Part shown: positions 1 through 12,059 of the stretch, piece after piece
Numbering within the stretch: the first letter of the stretch is position 1
Layout: each line of letters opens with the position of its first letter
From: Omphiscola glabra
Taxonomy: Eukaryota; Mollusca; Gastropoda; Lymnaeidae
Length of the DNA: 64,000 bases
Direction of reading: 5' to 3'
Assembly: GCA_964017045.1 (NCBI GenBank)
Contig: OZ024802.1
Location: forward strand, 7,486,413 to 7,550,412
The notes under the pieces: generated by a model
The model's input: the letters and a program-made list of their open reading frames with translations, nothing else
What the model was told of the DNA's origin: nothing
Databases searched by the model: none
Program-made: the position numbers and the translations under genes

Positions 1-1400
1 CATCAGGATGGGGAAGATGCTTACTTGATATGCATCGAATATGGTCATTGAAATCACTCAAATTTGCGTACGCTTGGGAGACGGTATTATGGAATACACA
101 TTTTTTTTCAGTTAACCGCACAGTACGTAACAGTGACTAAAATAAAACCAAGATTTATGGAGACACACATGATGAAACTATATTCATTTAAGTTAATTTA
201 TGAGACACAAACGATGTGTGTAAAAAAAACAATATAGTTTAAGCTTTAATAATGATTACACAGAAAACAAATATAAGTGTTTTGGTAAATGCCTTCATCA
301 GTACAAAAAAAGAAATATTCATTCAAGTATAAATTAAATTTACACCTAGCACGGCTAGATATTACGCGTCTGTTTGACTGATTCTATTTACGGCTGCTTC
401 CTATTCAGCACATTTGGTATTGAGATTCTACATCTACATCTATATATTATACATTTACATGTCCCTCAGGTCAGAAACACGCTGGGTCCGGATTAGACCG
501 GATTTCAAGACAGGCGACGAGACCGGTCGTTCGGTAGAGCAGTACGTTGGACGTTGTAGACATAGAGAATATATTAAAATACTTTTTAAAGCCATCACGG
601 ATATTATCTGCATCTTTCTCTGCTTGATTATATATCGTTGTGATCTTCCCGTTGATGATCTTGTACCGTTACCAGCTGGTGTATTTGAAGCTAAGAACAT
701 GTCCAACCGATCTTCAGAAATTCCTTCTTTATATAAAAAATGTTATGCAATAAGCAGGCACAACTGACTAGCTTGTCAACATTTTAGGATCAACTTGAAG
801 TTCTGAAACTCAATTTTGCAACAAGTGGCCCAAATGCACACTCCATTGTTCTTCTGACCCGACTATGTCAGTAGTTGTAAACTTCCATTTCTCGTGATAC
901 AGTATCACCACTGGTGGTGTATGGCCGCATCTTAAAACTGAGGTCAAATAATTGTTTTAAATTATTTTATTTATTTTGATGTTTTAAGGCGGTAGAATTT
1001 CAAATAATCAAACTCGGGTCACATTGAGTGTGTGTGTAGAAAGTAGAAATACAATACTCGACTTGACCTTTATTAATATTGTATAATTATAATAATAATA
1101 TTTATATGACCACTAAACGTAATCACTACTAGTAGTACTATTATTCTAGTAATTATTAAAATTGCATATAGAAAATTTTTTCAACACAATGATCTACCAA
1201 TATTGATTAGATATTAGTTTATCAATTTCTACCATTTTAATTTATAATATGCTACAATTTGTATTTATTTAAATTCCTTATGATGGATCCGAAGGAATAA
1301 TACACACATGAAAGGTGTATTCTTGGAGTCTGCTATATGCCACTGCAACGGTCTGAAAAAGCAGGGGTTTTTGCCCTTGTTAATCTTTTTCGCTTAGAAA
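1..1400. other. No gene recognised
   Basis: AT-rich DNA with a decayed repeat at 230-310. A 117-codon frame at 414-767 has no recognisable product. On the minus strand 550-660 reads INGKITTIYNQAEKDADNIR in an open stretch, which could be a decayed coding piece, but nothing supports a name. Confidence 0.4.
230..310 (-). repeat. Degraded relative of the hammerhead-containing element
   Basis: On the minus strand the stretch tgtaCTGATGAAGGCatttacc..AAAAC continues with similarity to the copy at 25650-25735 (shared attattaaag and atattgtt). The GCCGAAAC half has decayed. Confidence 0.5.
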
Positions 1401-1413
1401 TTAGAAAAATGTC

Positions 1414-1644
1414 TCAGAAAAATACGGTTTTCCCCCCACAAATTCGCAACGCTACATAGCCGCGTGCCCGATCTACAAGTTCTGCTTTACTTCCAGATAC
1501 CGGCTGCTGCAATTCCCGTAGAAATTTCTTAAATTTCTTAATTTCTTCAACTCGCCAGGTCTCAAATGCCGCTTTCGCTATGTGAGCAGCCATCTTTGTA
1601 CGCTCTTTGTACTCCCCGGTATGAACGATAACTCTGGGTGACAA
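1414..1644 (-). pseudogene. Short open frame resembling a SAP domain
   Basis: The 76-codon frame contains WRVEEIKKFKKFLREL then PVSGSKAELVDRARGY. This matches the SAP pattern of a helix, a turn with 'G.K.eLv.R' and a second helix; SAP domains bind AT-rich DNA. No flanking exons were recognised, so it is probably an orphan exon or a fragment of a repeat-borne gene. Similarity is judged by eye. Confidence 0.35.
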
Positions 1645-2300
1645 GGGAAGTTGCAGTCCCTTATAGAGACCATATCTCTAACGAACAAGTCAAAGTATTG
1701 AGATTATATCAGAAATAATTCTATATGTTTGAGAGAAAAAATATATATAAGAATTATCTATATTGACCATAACTCCAAATAACCGAAATTATTTAGATAC
1801 GTTCGGATTCTTAAAAACAATTATAGTTGTTTTCAATTATATTACGGAAAGCGACTAATTTTAAATGCGCAAAAAATATTATCTATCCTCTTTTATTTTA
1901 GTAAAAGTGTAAGTATTATTATTATAAATTACAAATAAATTTAATGTAACAACTAAGGAACTATCTTAATACAAGAATTAAACAGTAATCACATTTATCG
2001 GGAAAACCTAAACATCCGTTGTGTTAAGTGCGTTCTTTAGAGCCTTTTTTTAGTGCGTTGTTTATATTGCGAAATACATTAAAGATTATTTGTTATAAAT
2101 AATCCCGCTAATGACGTATAAGCGCGAACTGCCTATTTAGCCAAAGCTAAAACTTGTCTGATTTAATAAAAGAGCGTGACCAAACTGATAATGTATTTCC
2201 TTATCTTAAAAGTAAAATTAATAAATAGAATTGACTGTTGTTAAAATTTATAAAATTAAAATCAAATTTAGCTTTATATTTTTAACATCTAATAAGTTTT

Positions 2301-2396
2301 TACTTTTTATTCATTCCAAAAAGTATTTTCAAAGGTTAAGTTTTTACTATTTTATAAATTTCATAAAAGTTAATTTTTTAAAATGAATAAAAAGTA
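2301..2396. repeat. 15-bp perfect inverted repeat
   Basis: tactttttattcatt (2301-2315) and its complement (2382-2396) flank 66 AT-rich bases. Confidence 0.7.
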
Positions 2397-2739
2397 TGGT
2401 ACAGCAAAACTACCTAGTCAAATAGAATGCACTAATGCACTTATCACTCATCCAAATAAGAACTAAGAATATAAAATGCAAAAAATATCTTTTTGCGTAA
2501 GTAAGGGAGTTACAATCCAGTCGATGATTTCATTTTTTAAAAAACTCTGTGGGGGTGGGGGAGTAATACGATACATTCATTTTGCCCAAATGCAACACAA
2601 GATACGCCTCAGAATGAATTTGATAAATAATTAACCTTCGTAGATACGTATATATCGGGGTAAGGAAATTGGGTGCATACATTTTTACGTGGACAAAAAT
2701 ATATTTTAATCCAAGGACATTGCATTTCTGTATACATTT

Positions 2740-2970
2740 TTGTATATATGTATGTTCCGTATCTGTTCCTATACCACTCATCCAATTGCGATAAAATTTG
2801 CGTGAGTTGTACACACACCCGCAATTTCTTCTGAATTATTATAGAAATTTACAATATAACATTTTGACCCGGGCCTTAAATTTTGTTCCCCTGTTATAAG
2901 CTATATGTATTTTCCGTATGCGTTCCTTTACCATTCATCAGATTGCGATAAAACTTTGGTAAGTGGTTAA
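2740..2970. repeat. Diverged direct duplication
   Basis: 2743-2812 and 2901-2966 share atatgtat, ttccgtat, gttcct, taccattcatc, and attgcgataaaa. Confidence 0.65.
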
Positions 2971-3520
2971 GGTTTTTGAATTAGGTTATCCATTTTGAAA
3001 TATTCCTTTTGGTGCCGGGGGCCCTACATTATTTTTGTCTTTTATGAGCTATATAAATATAATTTCAAACAGAGCTATTGTATGGGTGGATGGAATTTTA
3101 TCTAATACAAATATTTATTAGCAAGTGCAACACTATTTCCGGTGCCTGTCCGAAGTGACGGCAGATCGGGTACAGATGCGGATATAATCTGTTCAAGGTG
3201 TGACGATCTGAGGCTGGACTTTATAAAATTATTCTATCTTAAATCCGCCCTTGGAAACCCTAGTAAATTAATACCATTCCTTCCCCTTGTTTTGCCCCAC
3301 AGTAACACAGCCCGAGTGACTTCCCTTGGTGTTTTTGCATTCTTACACCAAATAGCTCACACAAAAGCGTGATTATGGAGTTTCTGCCTCACACCGATAA
3401 ACTTTGAGGGTAGAAGGTCAAACCCACAGTAGCAAAAGTGAATATCATTGGATGGGAAAATATGCAACATTTAAATCACCCAATTGAATTATCACCCAAC
3501 TCGAATAAATAGCCAGAACA

Positions 3521-3740
3521 AGCAAGAATATGTCTTTTATGATCTGATCACTTGACTGTGGACGCTGGAAGGAACTAGACTTAGACCTTCATTAGCGTGA
3601 TACATAACTGCAACCTAGGCTATTAGCAAGTATATGTCTTTTAAGATCTGATCACTTAACTTTAATATCTGATCACTTAACCGTGGACGCTGGCAGTACC
3701 TAGACTTAGGACTACATTAGCGTGATCATTAACTGCTACT
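3521..3740. repeat. ~110-bp direct duplication
   Basis: 3521-3612 and 3625-3735 share tatgtctttt, gatctgatcactta, gtggacgctgg, cctagactta and cattagcgtgat. The second copy has an extra inserted gatctgatcacttaac. Confidence 0.8.
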
Positions 3741-4224
3741 GCTACCCGGAGTACTACCTAGTTTCTATTACTGGACCGACTGACCTTGAAGCTGGAACTA
3801 GGCGATTGATTTACATCCTACACCAAACTACCTGACGACTACTAGGACTTCGTGATCCAGGGACTCTTACTACCACGATTCGTCGCTGGAGAGTCATCTT
3901 CCCCATCGCAGAGATCCCACGGAATCTATGACCGGGAACTACGCCTTCGCTACTCTGCGCTTGTGATCCACCGAGATCATCACAGAAATATATAAAAGCT
4001 AAGTCCCCAAGGAATGAACATAGTATCTTGAGCATTTATAATGATGATAACGTTAGTAGGACAGTGACACTTGCAGTGCATTGAAATACCTGTTTTATTA
4101 GATGACATCTATTTTATGTATATATATCGATCACCAAAAGTGTATTAAGGGGAAATTTGTAAATATATTATTCAATAAATAATTGTAGTTATTTTCTCCT
4201 TTAACCAAGACTTCGTTTCAGTCT

Positions 4225-4364
4225 ATACTATATGTATATAGATAAGATATAATATTTACGGGTATCTCTCGTATGAGATATTCTCTTGGCACTCTGTCTA
4301 GAGATTCTTGAATTAAGCCAAATTACCACACAGGCATAATAACCTATCTATATACATATAGTAT
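4225..4364. repeat. Perfect 20-bp inverted repeat, 100-base spacer
   Basis: Arms 4225-4244 (atactatatgtatatag...) and 4345-4364 are exact reverse complements. Possibly a small fold-back element. Confidence 0.75.
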
Positions 4365-4439
4365 CACCACACAAGGTAACTTCGAGTAGTACACGTGACT
4401 GTTCTCATTTACATGATGAGGCTCTTGTTCTCGCTATTA

Positions 4440-5480
4440 AGACGCCACCATTAATCTCCCTTTCTGTTGGGGTTGTTGAGTATTTCGGTAAGGTTTATGG
4501 GATGTCTCACCGTTTTCCAAATTCTTTTACCACTCCTCTCGGAAGAGGTCTTTCAACCTGACCTTGACCGCAGTTGGGACATTGGCCAGTTTGGTTGTGT
4601 AGACTTGTTCCACAGAGTCTTCGTATACCTCGATTGTCCTTTGTGTGGCTACTCTTTGCACATTTTGGGTTTTACAGTTTTATACGCATTGACTACCAAT
4701 TTCCATTTTTCAGGATATGCTTTTATCTTCGTAAGGTTGTCTTGCAGCTGCTATGTTTGTCAGAGCTCCTGATTTTGAAATCATCTACACAAATCGATTT
4801 TTGTTCGTTAGCAAATGTGACTGAAGGTCATGCACGTATGCCAGAAACAAGGTGCAGCTCAAGGTTGACCCCTGGGGAGTCCGTTAACAAGTGCAGTGAT
4901 GTCCGAAACTCTGTCCCCGACTCACATGGATATCGTGCGATCTGATAAAAAGCGTGTAACGACTTCAACATATTAGCAGTTAAAACTAGATGTAGCAACA
5001 TGTACATCAGACCTACCATCCAGGCCTTATTGTAAGCCTGCTGGAGGTCCAAAAATATGATAACAGCATGCTTTGTCATCTGTAGCTCATTAGTGGTATT
5101 TTGGATAAACTGCAATACCCGTGCCATTGGCTGCCTCCCCTCGCGTTTACAACCTTGGTTTGTGTGAATCCCTCTGGTTAGTTCCAAGAACAAATATAAC
5201 CTTGCATTTGCGATCCACTCCACTACCTTTCCCACACAAGAAGTTAGGGAAATCCTTTGGTAACTCGACGGATTTTCGCTTGGTTTACCTTTATTGGGTT
5301 AGGAACAATCACTGCTTCTTTCCACGTCTTTGGCAGGGTGCCTGTCGTCCAGATTTTTATTGACAAGTTCTAGTAGCAACCGCTTTTATGCCCAAATGCG
5401 TGAGCATTTCGTTGCAAATCCTATCTGGGCCTTTTGCTTTTCCTGTTCTGCACATGCCTAGGGCCGTTTTCAACGAGCTA
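4440..5480 (-). pseudogene. Decayed Jockey-like reverse transcriptase
   Basis: On the minus strand 5480-5240 gives KGPDRICNEMLTHLGIKA and TGTLPKTWKEAVIVPNPIK in shifting frames; 5235-4828 is open with NQGCKREG, VIIFLDLQQAYNKAW and YMLL, the RT finger and palm blocks. 4770-4440 shows further decayed protein ending near TSHKPYRNTQQP. Several stops and frameshifts are present, and no FADD box survives. It is unrelated to the two EN-RT LINEs. Confidence 0.75.
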
Positions 5481-5954
5481 ATTGTTAAAATTGCTGTGAA
5501 AATCTTTAGGTGAGGGCTATTCGTCAGACCTGTTTAACCCTGCGCTTTCGACGTAGTAACTAAGTTTTACGTCTAAGACTACGGCACAACGACGAACCAG
5601 AAAAAAAATACGGTTTCGGGAGTTTTTTCGTTTGTTTGATTTATTTTTATTTCAAAAATATATAATCGGGGTGTTTTCAGTAAAAATTTAAAGCATTTTT
5701 ATGTTAACACCTTAAGCAATCTAATAAGAATAACAGTGATTGGCCTCTGGGGTCTCGATGTCAATGTGCCAACCAGAATATGTTTCTTTTAGAGGATAAG
5801 GATGCTGAATGGTCAATTTTTGGTCTATTTTTTTTTGGTGACTAGGTGTGCCATAAGAATGGATCGAAATTTGAGAACCCGAAATTGAGCTTTAAGGTTA
5901 TGTGGATGAAAAGTAAAATAAATTTAGACACATCACTAAAAAATCCGGACTATT

Positions 5955-6586
5955 CATACCTTGATTAATTTGAATGACAGCTGTCTAGTCATACCTTTAA
6001 TTCGAGTGACAGCTGTCTAGTCATAACTTTAATTTTAATGACAGCTGTCTAGTCATACCTTTAATTGGAGTGACAGCTGTCTAGTCATACATTTAATTCG
6101 AGTGACAACTGTCTAGTCATACCTTTAATTCGAGTGACAGCTGTCTAGTCAAACCTTCAATTCGAGTGACAGCTGTCTAGTCATACCTCTAATTCGAGTG
6201 ACAGCTGTCTAGTCATACCTCTAATTCGAGTGACAGCTGTCTAGTCATACCTTTAATTGGAGTGACAGCTGTCTAGTCATACCTTTAATTCGAGGGACAG
6301 CTGTCTAGTCAAACCTTCAATTCGAGTGACAGCTGTCTAGTCAAACCTTCAATTCGAGTGACAGCTGTCTAGTCATACCTTTAATTCGAGTGAAAGCTGT
6401 CTAGTCATACCTTTAATTCGAGTGAAAGCTGTCTAGTCAAACCTTCAATTCGAGTGAAAGCTGTCTAGTCATACCTTTAACTCGAGTGAAAGCTGTCTAG
6501 TCAAACCTTCAATTCGAGTGACAGCTGTCTAGTCATACCTTTAATTCGAGTGACAGCTGTCTAGTCAAACCTTTAATTCGAGTGAC
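5955..6586. repeat. 32-bp satellite with GACAGCTGTC palindrome
   Basis: About 20 head-to-tail copies of a 32-bp unit (taattcgagtgacagctgtc...). Every unit carries the 10-base palindrome GACAGCTGTC, or a one-base variant with gaaagctg, and tagtca. Confidence 0.95.
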
Positions 6587-6989
6587 TGAGGATGGGAGGA
6601 TGAATATAGCAGGAAACTGTGGCGATCCGTTTTCTTATAGTAAATGGACTTAGATATGTTGTTCTCATTTTGGTTAATTTAGTTGTCCAAAAATTGACAG
6701 TACCCTTATGGATCGTTGAAGTGAATTTGATCGTTGGTTGAAAATCTCCAATGATTTCCTTTGAAAAAAAATTTATTATTAATTTTTTTTTTTTTTTTAA
6801 ACTTTTTACGATCTATATTTCCTAAATCGATATGTTGTCTAGAAATAGTCATAGCTTCTTTTTTAATGAGTCTATTCTTTTGAAATGTGACTATGTTTTG
6901 TAGTATTGAAGACATCCTGATAAAATATCAATTTTATTGGCATAACTAGAAACACTTGTTTTTCCATTCGTTGTAAAGCTGGGATGTTA

Positions 6990-7085
6990 TACTTTTGTCG
7001 ACTTAATTTTTTTTGTACTTAATATTTTTGACTTAATTCTTTTTTGACTTAATTTATTTGACTTAATTTTTTTTAAGTTAATTTC
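6990..7085. repeat. T-rich repeat with gacttaatt
   Basis: Four to five loose copies of ttttgacttaattttttt. Confidence 0.8.
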
Positions 7086-7379
7086 TGTCAAACGTACATG
7101 GGCACTTGTTGGAAACTTAGGAATAGGATTTTATTCTTTTTAAAAACTGATGATGGTTAGGAAAGCAACCAAAGTTGATACAATCTTCTAGATTTATTGA
7201 CATATTTGCAGGAAAGTCCTCAGATGCCAACTGGTGGTGAAAATGTTTAAGAAGTGTCAATCACCTTTTTCACCCACCTCGAACTTCTCACTCCAGCTCT
7301 CACGTTATGTTTCCAAATAAGAAACCCTGATTACAGAACTTTTATATGTGTTTATTCTAAATGATCATTTTCCTCGTAA

Positions 7380-7480
7380 GATTAATTGATTGATTTCAGT
7401 ACTTATATAGCGCTCATTTCCATGCTATGGTAGCATGCTCACGGCGCTCCGGTGTGCAAAATTTTTTGAGAGGTCTCACT
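7380..7480. repeat. Interspersed-repeat tail with ATAGCGC...GGCGCT
   Basis: gattgatttcagtacttata followed by tagcgctcatttccatgcta and ctcacggcgctccggtg resembles a short motif common at the ends of dispersed repeats in marine invertebrates. Family not named. Confidence 0.4.
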
Positions 7481-7887
7481 GCTGCCAGTTAGGCGCACGT
7501 GAACTCTTATTATAGAGACAGATGACTGCGCATTAACATCGCCAGTCTTTTGATGCACTATCTTTGTGGGAGCTGAGTGTCGAGATCCCATCTTCCTTCT
7601 TCCCCCACGAAAAATTCTGGCAGTTTTCTTTTTTATTAAACAAAGTGTTCGACATCGTGTAAGAATTTCACTACCAAGGAGATAGTTATCAGGGGTACAC
7701 TGCTGACGCAGTCTAGTCGATGAGTAGTGAAGGCAAGGCAGTTCTTACAAGTTAATTTCTCAGACTGTCAAAACAACTTGAGTGATTATTACACAGCGTT
7801 CTACATAGTGTTGTTAGGAAATTACACACTGCGACCTCAGAACTTCATCAAAGGTTGATTGTTATGAGAGAAAAGTTCAGCTAATAA

Positions 7888-8245
7888 ACGATATCCAACT
7901 ATCCAGGAATAAAAATTTGACAGAAACATTCCAAAAAGGAGAAAATGAGGAGATAATTCACTACTGTTTATCGAGCAACTCGTGAACCGGAAGTATTTGT
8001 TAATTGCGTTGACCGTTTTTGTTTATATTAATCAAGATATAGAATAGAAAAGCACAGAATAAGTCCAACAATTCTTACACATTTTCGAAATGAATTATAT
8101 TTATACGTCCAGGAGACTTTCAGATACAAACATATCCAGGAATTAAATTTGAGAGAAACATTCCAAAAATGAGAAAAAGTGGAGAGACTTCACTGCAGCC
8201 TGTCAAGCGCTCGTGAACCGGAAGTATTCTCTACTTGTGATAACC
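7888..8245. repeat. Diverged ~120-bp direct duplication
   Basis: 7888-8010 and 8128-8245 both read atccaggaat, aaatttga.agaaacattcc, gagaaaa, cactgc/cactac, ctcgtgaaccggaagtatt. Confidence 0.75.
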
Positions 8246-8749
8246 AAATTCATGTTCTATAATCCCACAGAGAGCAGACACTTGCTAAACTTTTTATGGA
8301 CATTGAAAAACTAGGCAAACAATTGTAAATTTTAAAAAAACGTAAACTGATGAAGGAAGCCTTCGGCCAAGAATCTTTCGACGGCCAAAAAAAAAAAAAA
8401 AGGCAGACAAACTCAGCTTGTAGATATGGAGTTGATAAGAAATGTTAGACTTTCAATTATGGAAGTTACCCCTGAAATCAAAGAATTGGCGTTTGAGATT
8501 TAACAGGAAACGAGAAACATTAACAAAGATAAATAAAATAAATTAGACAAGCTGGAAATGGAAGATTTCTGTAAAACTGCGTGTTTTATTTCTTCAGCCT
8601 AAACGCAGTCCTTTTAACGCATTCCTCTTAACGCAGTACTCTTAAATGGATATGGAGACAGCATTATATACCAAATTTGAGCATCAACAAAGCAAAGCTT
8701 CTCAGAAATATAAAAGAAAAATGATTTGAGTTTCGGGCAAGTAATACCT

Positions 8750-8850
8750 GAGGAAATCGCTCAGTTGGTGGGAAGAGAAGCGCGCTAAAGATTGCGTCGA
8801 TCTGAAACACGTACGCATGATGACTGGGCAAACTCACCGTTTAAACCAGC
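8750..8850 (+). repeat. tRNA-like (SINE-head) fragment
   Basis: cgctcagttggtgggaagag and gcgcgctaaagattgcgtcg resemble the A-box arm of a tRNA-derived SINE. A proper B box is missing, so it is a relic at best. Confidence 0.25.
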
Positions 8851-9679
8851 GACGTTATAATAATATCCGAGCAAAAATCTGTGACTTCTACGTATTTTTT
8901 TTTCCCGGTTTCTATCGTGTACAGCACCGGAATATTATGTATCGGTCTAAAATTGTAACATCGTTATTTAAACACTAAAAATCCACACTACACAGAGCGG
9001 CGTTAACCGATTGCAACCTTTATATCAGATAATGCTGATCGGCGTCTATGTAACATAGCAACGAGAAAAATCCACGAATAATTTCCTCTCCGCCCCATTT
9101 CAACATGTTTACATCCTTCCTAATGTGATAAATCGCAACTTGTGAATAGAAAAATGATTTTTCGAAAGCCGATTTGTTCTTCAAAATTTGATTTTGTATA
9201 CATTGATTAGTAGACTTTTGTTTAGAAAAATACACATTTTATCAATGATTGGATTCGTCTTTGAAAATTCTGCTCGGAATCATTGTAATACCCTTTTCAA
9301 ACTTGGTCCCCCACTTCTTGACCGTTGACGTATGAGGGAAAATAATGACGAAATATGAATACTTTTTCCTCCATTGAGAAACCGAATTCCAACAACAACT
9401 GCCCAACACGTCGTCATTTTCAATATCAGGAATACGTGATGGCTGGATGTATGCACCGTTGAAAAACGAGTATACGAGTTCAAGATGCAGGAGTTTCAGT
9501 ACTGCTACTTTTGGCGCATTCTGTCTACATATTGCTGGGATCCTTCTGACTTTGTGACCCGATGGTGTAGCTTCTGTATTATTTGAATGTTCTGTAATGG
9601 CTCATGAGACCGATGCCGGGCTGAAAGTCTCGTCTGCTTCCACTGGAGAAACTTTACTTCTGGTTTACGTATTGCTCAT

Positions 9680-9820
9680 TTTTGTGTAAAGCTTTCTCCT
9701 GCCGTTGTTCATACTGCTGTTCGCCAGCCGGAAAGGTGATGAGCAATCATCTCCCATTCGTTAATGTCGAAGTTGTCTCCCCTCATGTTTCTTTTTACGC
9801 AAGTCGTTATTAATGTTTTT
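9680..9820 (-). pseudogene. LINE C-terminal fragment (copy 1 family)
   Basis: The + strand stretch with actgctgttcgccagccgg and caatcatctcccattcgtt matches 20720-20830 of LINE copy 1, i.e. the coding segment before the C-terminal finger. It is degraded. Confidence 0.6.
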
Positions 9821-9889
9821 TTATATTGTTCATGTTTTGCATGCGAAGATTATCAAGGTTATTTTACAAGGTGAGCACGCAGGTGGCCT

Positions 9890-10300
9890 GCCAGTCCTAT
9901 TTGGTTTGGTCCCTTGTCGTGTGCTTTCTTTGGGTGTGAGCGGTGCATTTATTCTCTGAATATTGTGCTCCAACATTGAGTCTGCCACGCCAGCTTGTGC
10001 TCAAACAGCGAGTCTGCCATGTACGCTTGCACGGTCCAAAAGTGAGTCTGCAACGCCAGCTTGTGCGATACATAGCAAGTTTCTCCCAAGAATCAAGGCC
10101 AATGTCCAAGGATTTGAGTGAAGCGTTCAGGCATATCTTTGAAGCGCTCTATCTGCCCACCAGCTGAGCGTTTCCCACTGGAGTGTACACCGAACATTTG
10201 TTGTTTGGTTAGTCTGCTGTCTGGCATCCATGGAACGTGCCCTGCCCAACTGGCTTGTCTTTTTGTAGAAGTGCGTTGATTCTGATAACGGCGACCCGTT
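9890..10300 (-). pseudogene. LINE 3' coding fragment of another endonuclease/RT family
   Basis: The minus strand reads, in shifting frames, QLGWAGHVPWMPDSRL, SGKRSAGGQIERFKD, and then LDSWEKLAMYRTSWR. This is the region after the RT in endonuclease/RT LINEs (usually RW.GHV.RM, G.R..GGQ..R..D, W..LA.DR..WR). The tail after TSWR is an imprecise tandem repeat. Confidence 0.7.
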
Positions 10301-10445
10301 GTAGGACCTATGTATCAGGGACATTGTCCTGCCACATTATGCCAAATTAAAAAAAAAATTTCATCAAACATTTTTTTTTCACAACTTGTAAATGTTGACA
10401 TTTTTAGAAACCTCATGCATCCCCCCATCCGAATATATATTTACA

Positions 10446-10640
10446 CACGTATAGGGCATCTTTCCATCTTCGCGAGACGATGGAGTATCTATGTAGGCCT
10501 ACACTTCGACGAGTGGCTCATTAGGCCAATCCAGGAAAGACAATCTCGACTGCAATTCTCGGAGGACAACTGTGATTCCTGGTTAGATGTGACTAATAGT
10601 TGTCTAGGGGAAGGTTCCCTTCGAACGGCCACAGAAAACA
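10446..10640 (-). mobile_element. LINE 3' end fragment (copy 1 family)
   Basis: gggcatctttccatcttcg and cacttcgacgagtggctca match 20519-20660 of copy 1, including the terminal hairpin and the start of the finger coding region. It is a 5'-truncated insertion. Confidence 0.75.
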
Positions 10641-10651
10641 ATATCAGAGTC

Positions 10652-11030
10652 TGAAACTCCGTTTCTTTCTCGCTTCAAAGAAATTCACAAAATGATTTGG
10701 ATCAAACAAATATTCTTTAATTATTTACACAATAAACACAAACCAACATTAATGCCATTCACACTATAAGAAAGGAAACTTCTGACCACCATCCAAGATG
10801 TACCCAGCTCAACAAAAACCACCCATTCACTCCTTAAAGAATGCTTTGTTGTCGCTCACAACAAAAGCTTCACACCACCCCGGAAATGGGTCGTACCTCA
10901 TTCATGGCTTAGTAAAAGTGGTGCGATGTATGGGAAAGTTCCAAACGAAATGGCTCACTGACAAAATTATCAAACCAGACACAAAAGAGAATCACACGAT
11001 CTGACCGTAACACATCCCCCTCACTTGTTA
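10652..11030 (-). mobile_element. Possible LTR with polypurine tract
   Basis: On the minus strand AAGTGAGGGGGATG precedes TGTTACGGTCAGATCG, which looks like a polypurine tract followed by the TG start of a 3' LTR. The other end is uncertain (a TG at ~10653 on the + strand). No coding sequence was seen nearby. Confidence 0.4.
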
Positions 11031-11365
11031 TCTCTAAAACTTTCTGATCCCCCATTACAATGAGGAAAGCTTGGTCCCTCGTCCTAAAAATCCGACGTTA
11101 TGTCTTCTTTCAGAAGTAGCTAGTCCATGTTCTGCCTTATTAATTTTAAATTCAGGAAGTAACGTTACTTCATTAATAGATAAAAAAAGTACTGACTTAT
11201 AATTTTCTTACCACAGATTCCGATGGCTTATAAGCGTAGATCCATCTAACAAATTCTTCCCTAAGTTCGTGCAGAGCTTTTTCTTCCGGCGTACGTCACC
11301 ACCCCCCACCTTATTGAAAATGCAACAAAAAGAACATTACGGAAAAATAAAACAATAAATATTTA

Positions 11366-11841
11366 TATACTTTTGAGTTGTACACGACATATATATATAT
11401 ACTTTTGAGTTGTACACGACATATATATATATATATACTTTTGAGTTGTACACGACATATATATATATACTTTTGAGTTGTACACGACATATATATATAT
11501 ACTTTTGAGTTGTACACGACATATATATATATACTTTTGAGTTGTACACGACATATATATATATACTTTTGAGTTGTACACGACATATATATATATACTT
11601 TTGAGTTGTACACGACATATATATATATACTTTTGAGTTGTACACGACATATATATATATACTTTTGAGTTGTACACGACATATATATATATACTTTTGA
11701 GTTGTACACGACATATATATATATACTTTTGAGTTGTACACGACATATATATATACTTTTGAGTTGTACACGACATATATATATATACTTTTGAGTTGTA
11801 CACGACATATATATATATACTTTTGAGTTGTACACGACATA

Positions 11842-11885
<44 letters not shown>
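11366..11885. repeat. 32-bp AT-rich minisatellite (15 copies) plus (AT)n
   Basis: Fifteen copies of cttttgagttgtacacgaca + (ta)n, most 32 bp with length changes in the AT tail (30, 32, 36). It ends in a pure (AT) run at 11845-11889. All frames stay open, giving artefact ORFs. Confidence 0.97.
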
Positions 11886-11890
<5 letters not shown>

Positions 11891-12059
11891 CATCATGAGC
11901 TTTTGACACGGATTCTAAAAGTTATTGACACTTTTGTATTCTAAAAAGTTGTTGACTCTTTTGTAAGGTCACTAGAAATCTCAAGAAAACATGCACAATT
12001 CAATGAATGTTACCAGTGAAGAAATATACACAGGGTAGAGGATAACCTGAAAAAGGGCA

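Larger units (their letters stand above)
1645..4440. other. No gene recognised; duplicated segments
   Basis: AT-rich, with the inverted and direct repeats listed separately. 3770-4200 has a TATATAAAAG at ~3990 and an AATAAA near 4172, loosely LTR-like, but without the TG..CA ends or a polypurine tract that I could place. Confidence 0.4.
6590..9680. other. No gene recognised
   Basis: Intergenic DNA with T-rich repeats, a duplicated ~120-bp segment, homopolymer runs and a tRNA-like relic. Short open frames show no conserved motif. Confidence 0.5.

Noticed and set aside
414..767. 117-codon frame
   Set aside because: Starts in low-complexity YIYIYILYIY and has no recognisable domain; borders do not resemble exons.
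4467..4945. Plus-strand frames of 101 and 123 codons
   Set aside because: Antisense to a decayed reverse transcriptase on the minus strand.
5955..6586. CRISPR-like regular repeats
   Set aside because: Units are contiguous with no unique spacers, and the genome is eukaryotic.
8345..8400. A second hammerhead ribozyme on the plus strand (CTGATGAAGG..)
   Set aside because: The GAAA box is not placed correctly after a stem II, and a 30-base duplication disrupts it; only a decayed relative.
11311..11909. Three overlapping 174-190-codon frames
   Set aside because: All are the 32-bp AT-rich minisatellite; the same 32-residue pattern appears in each frame.
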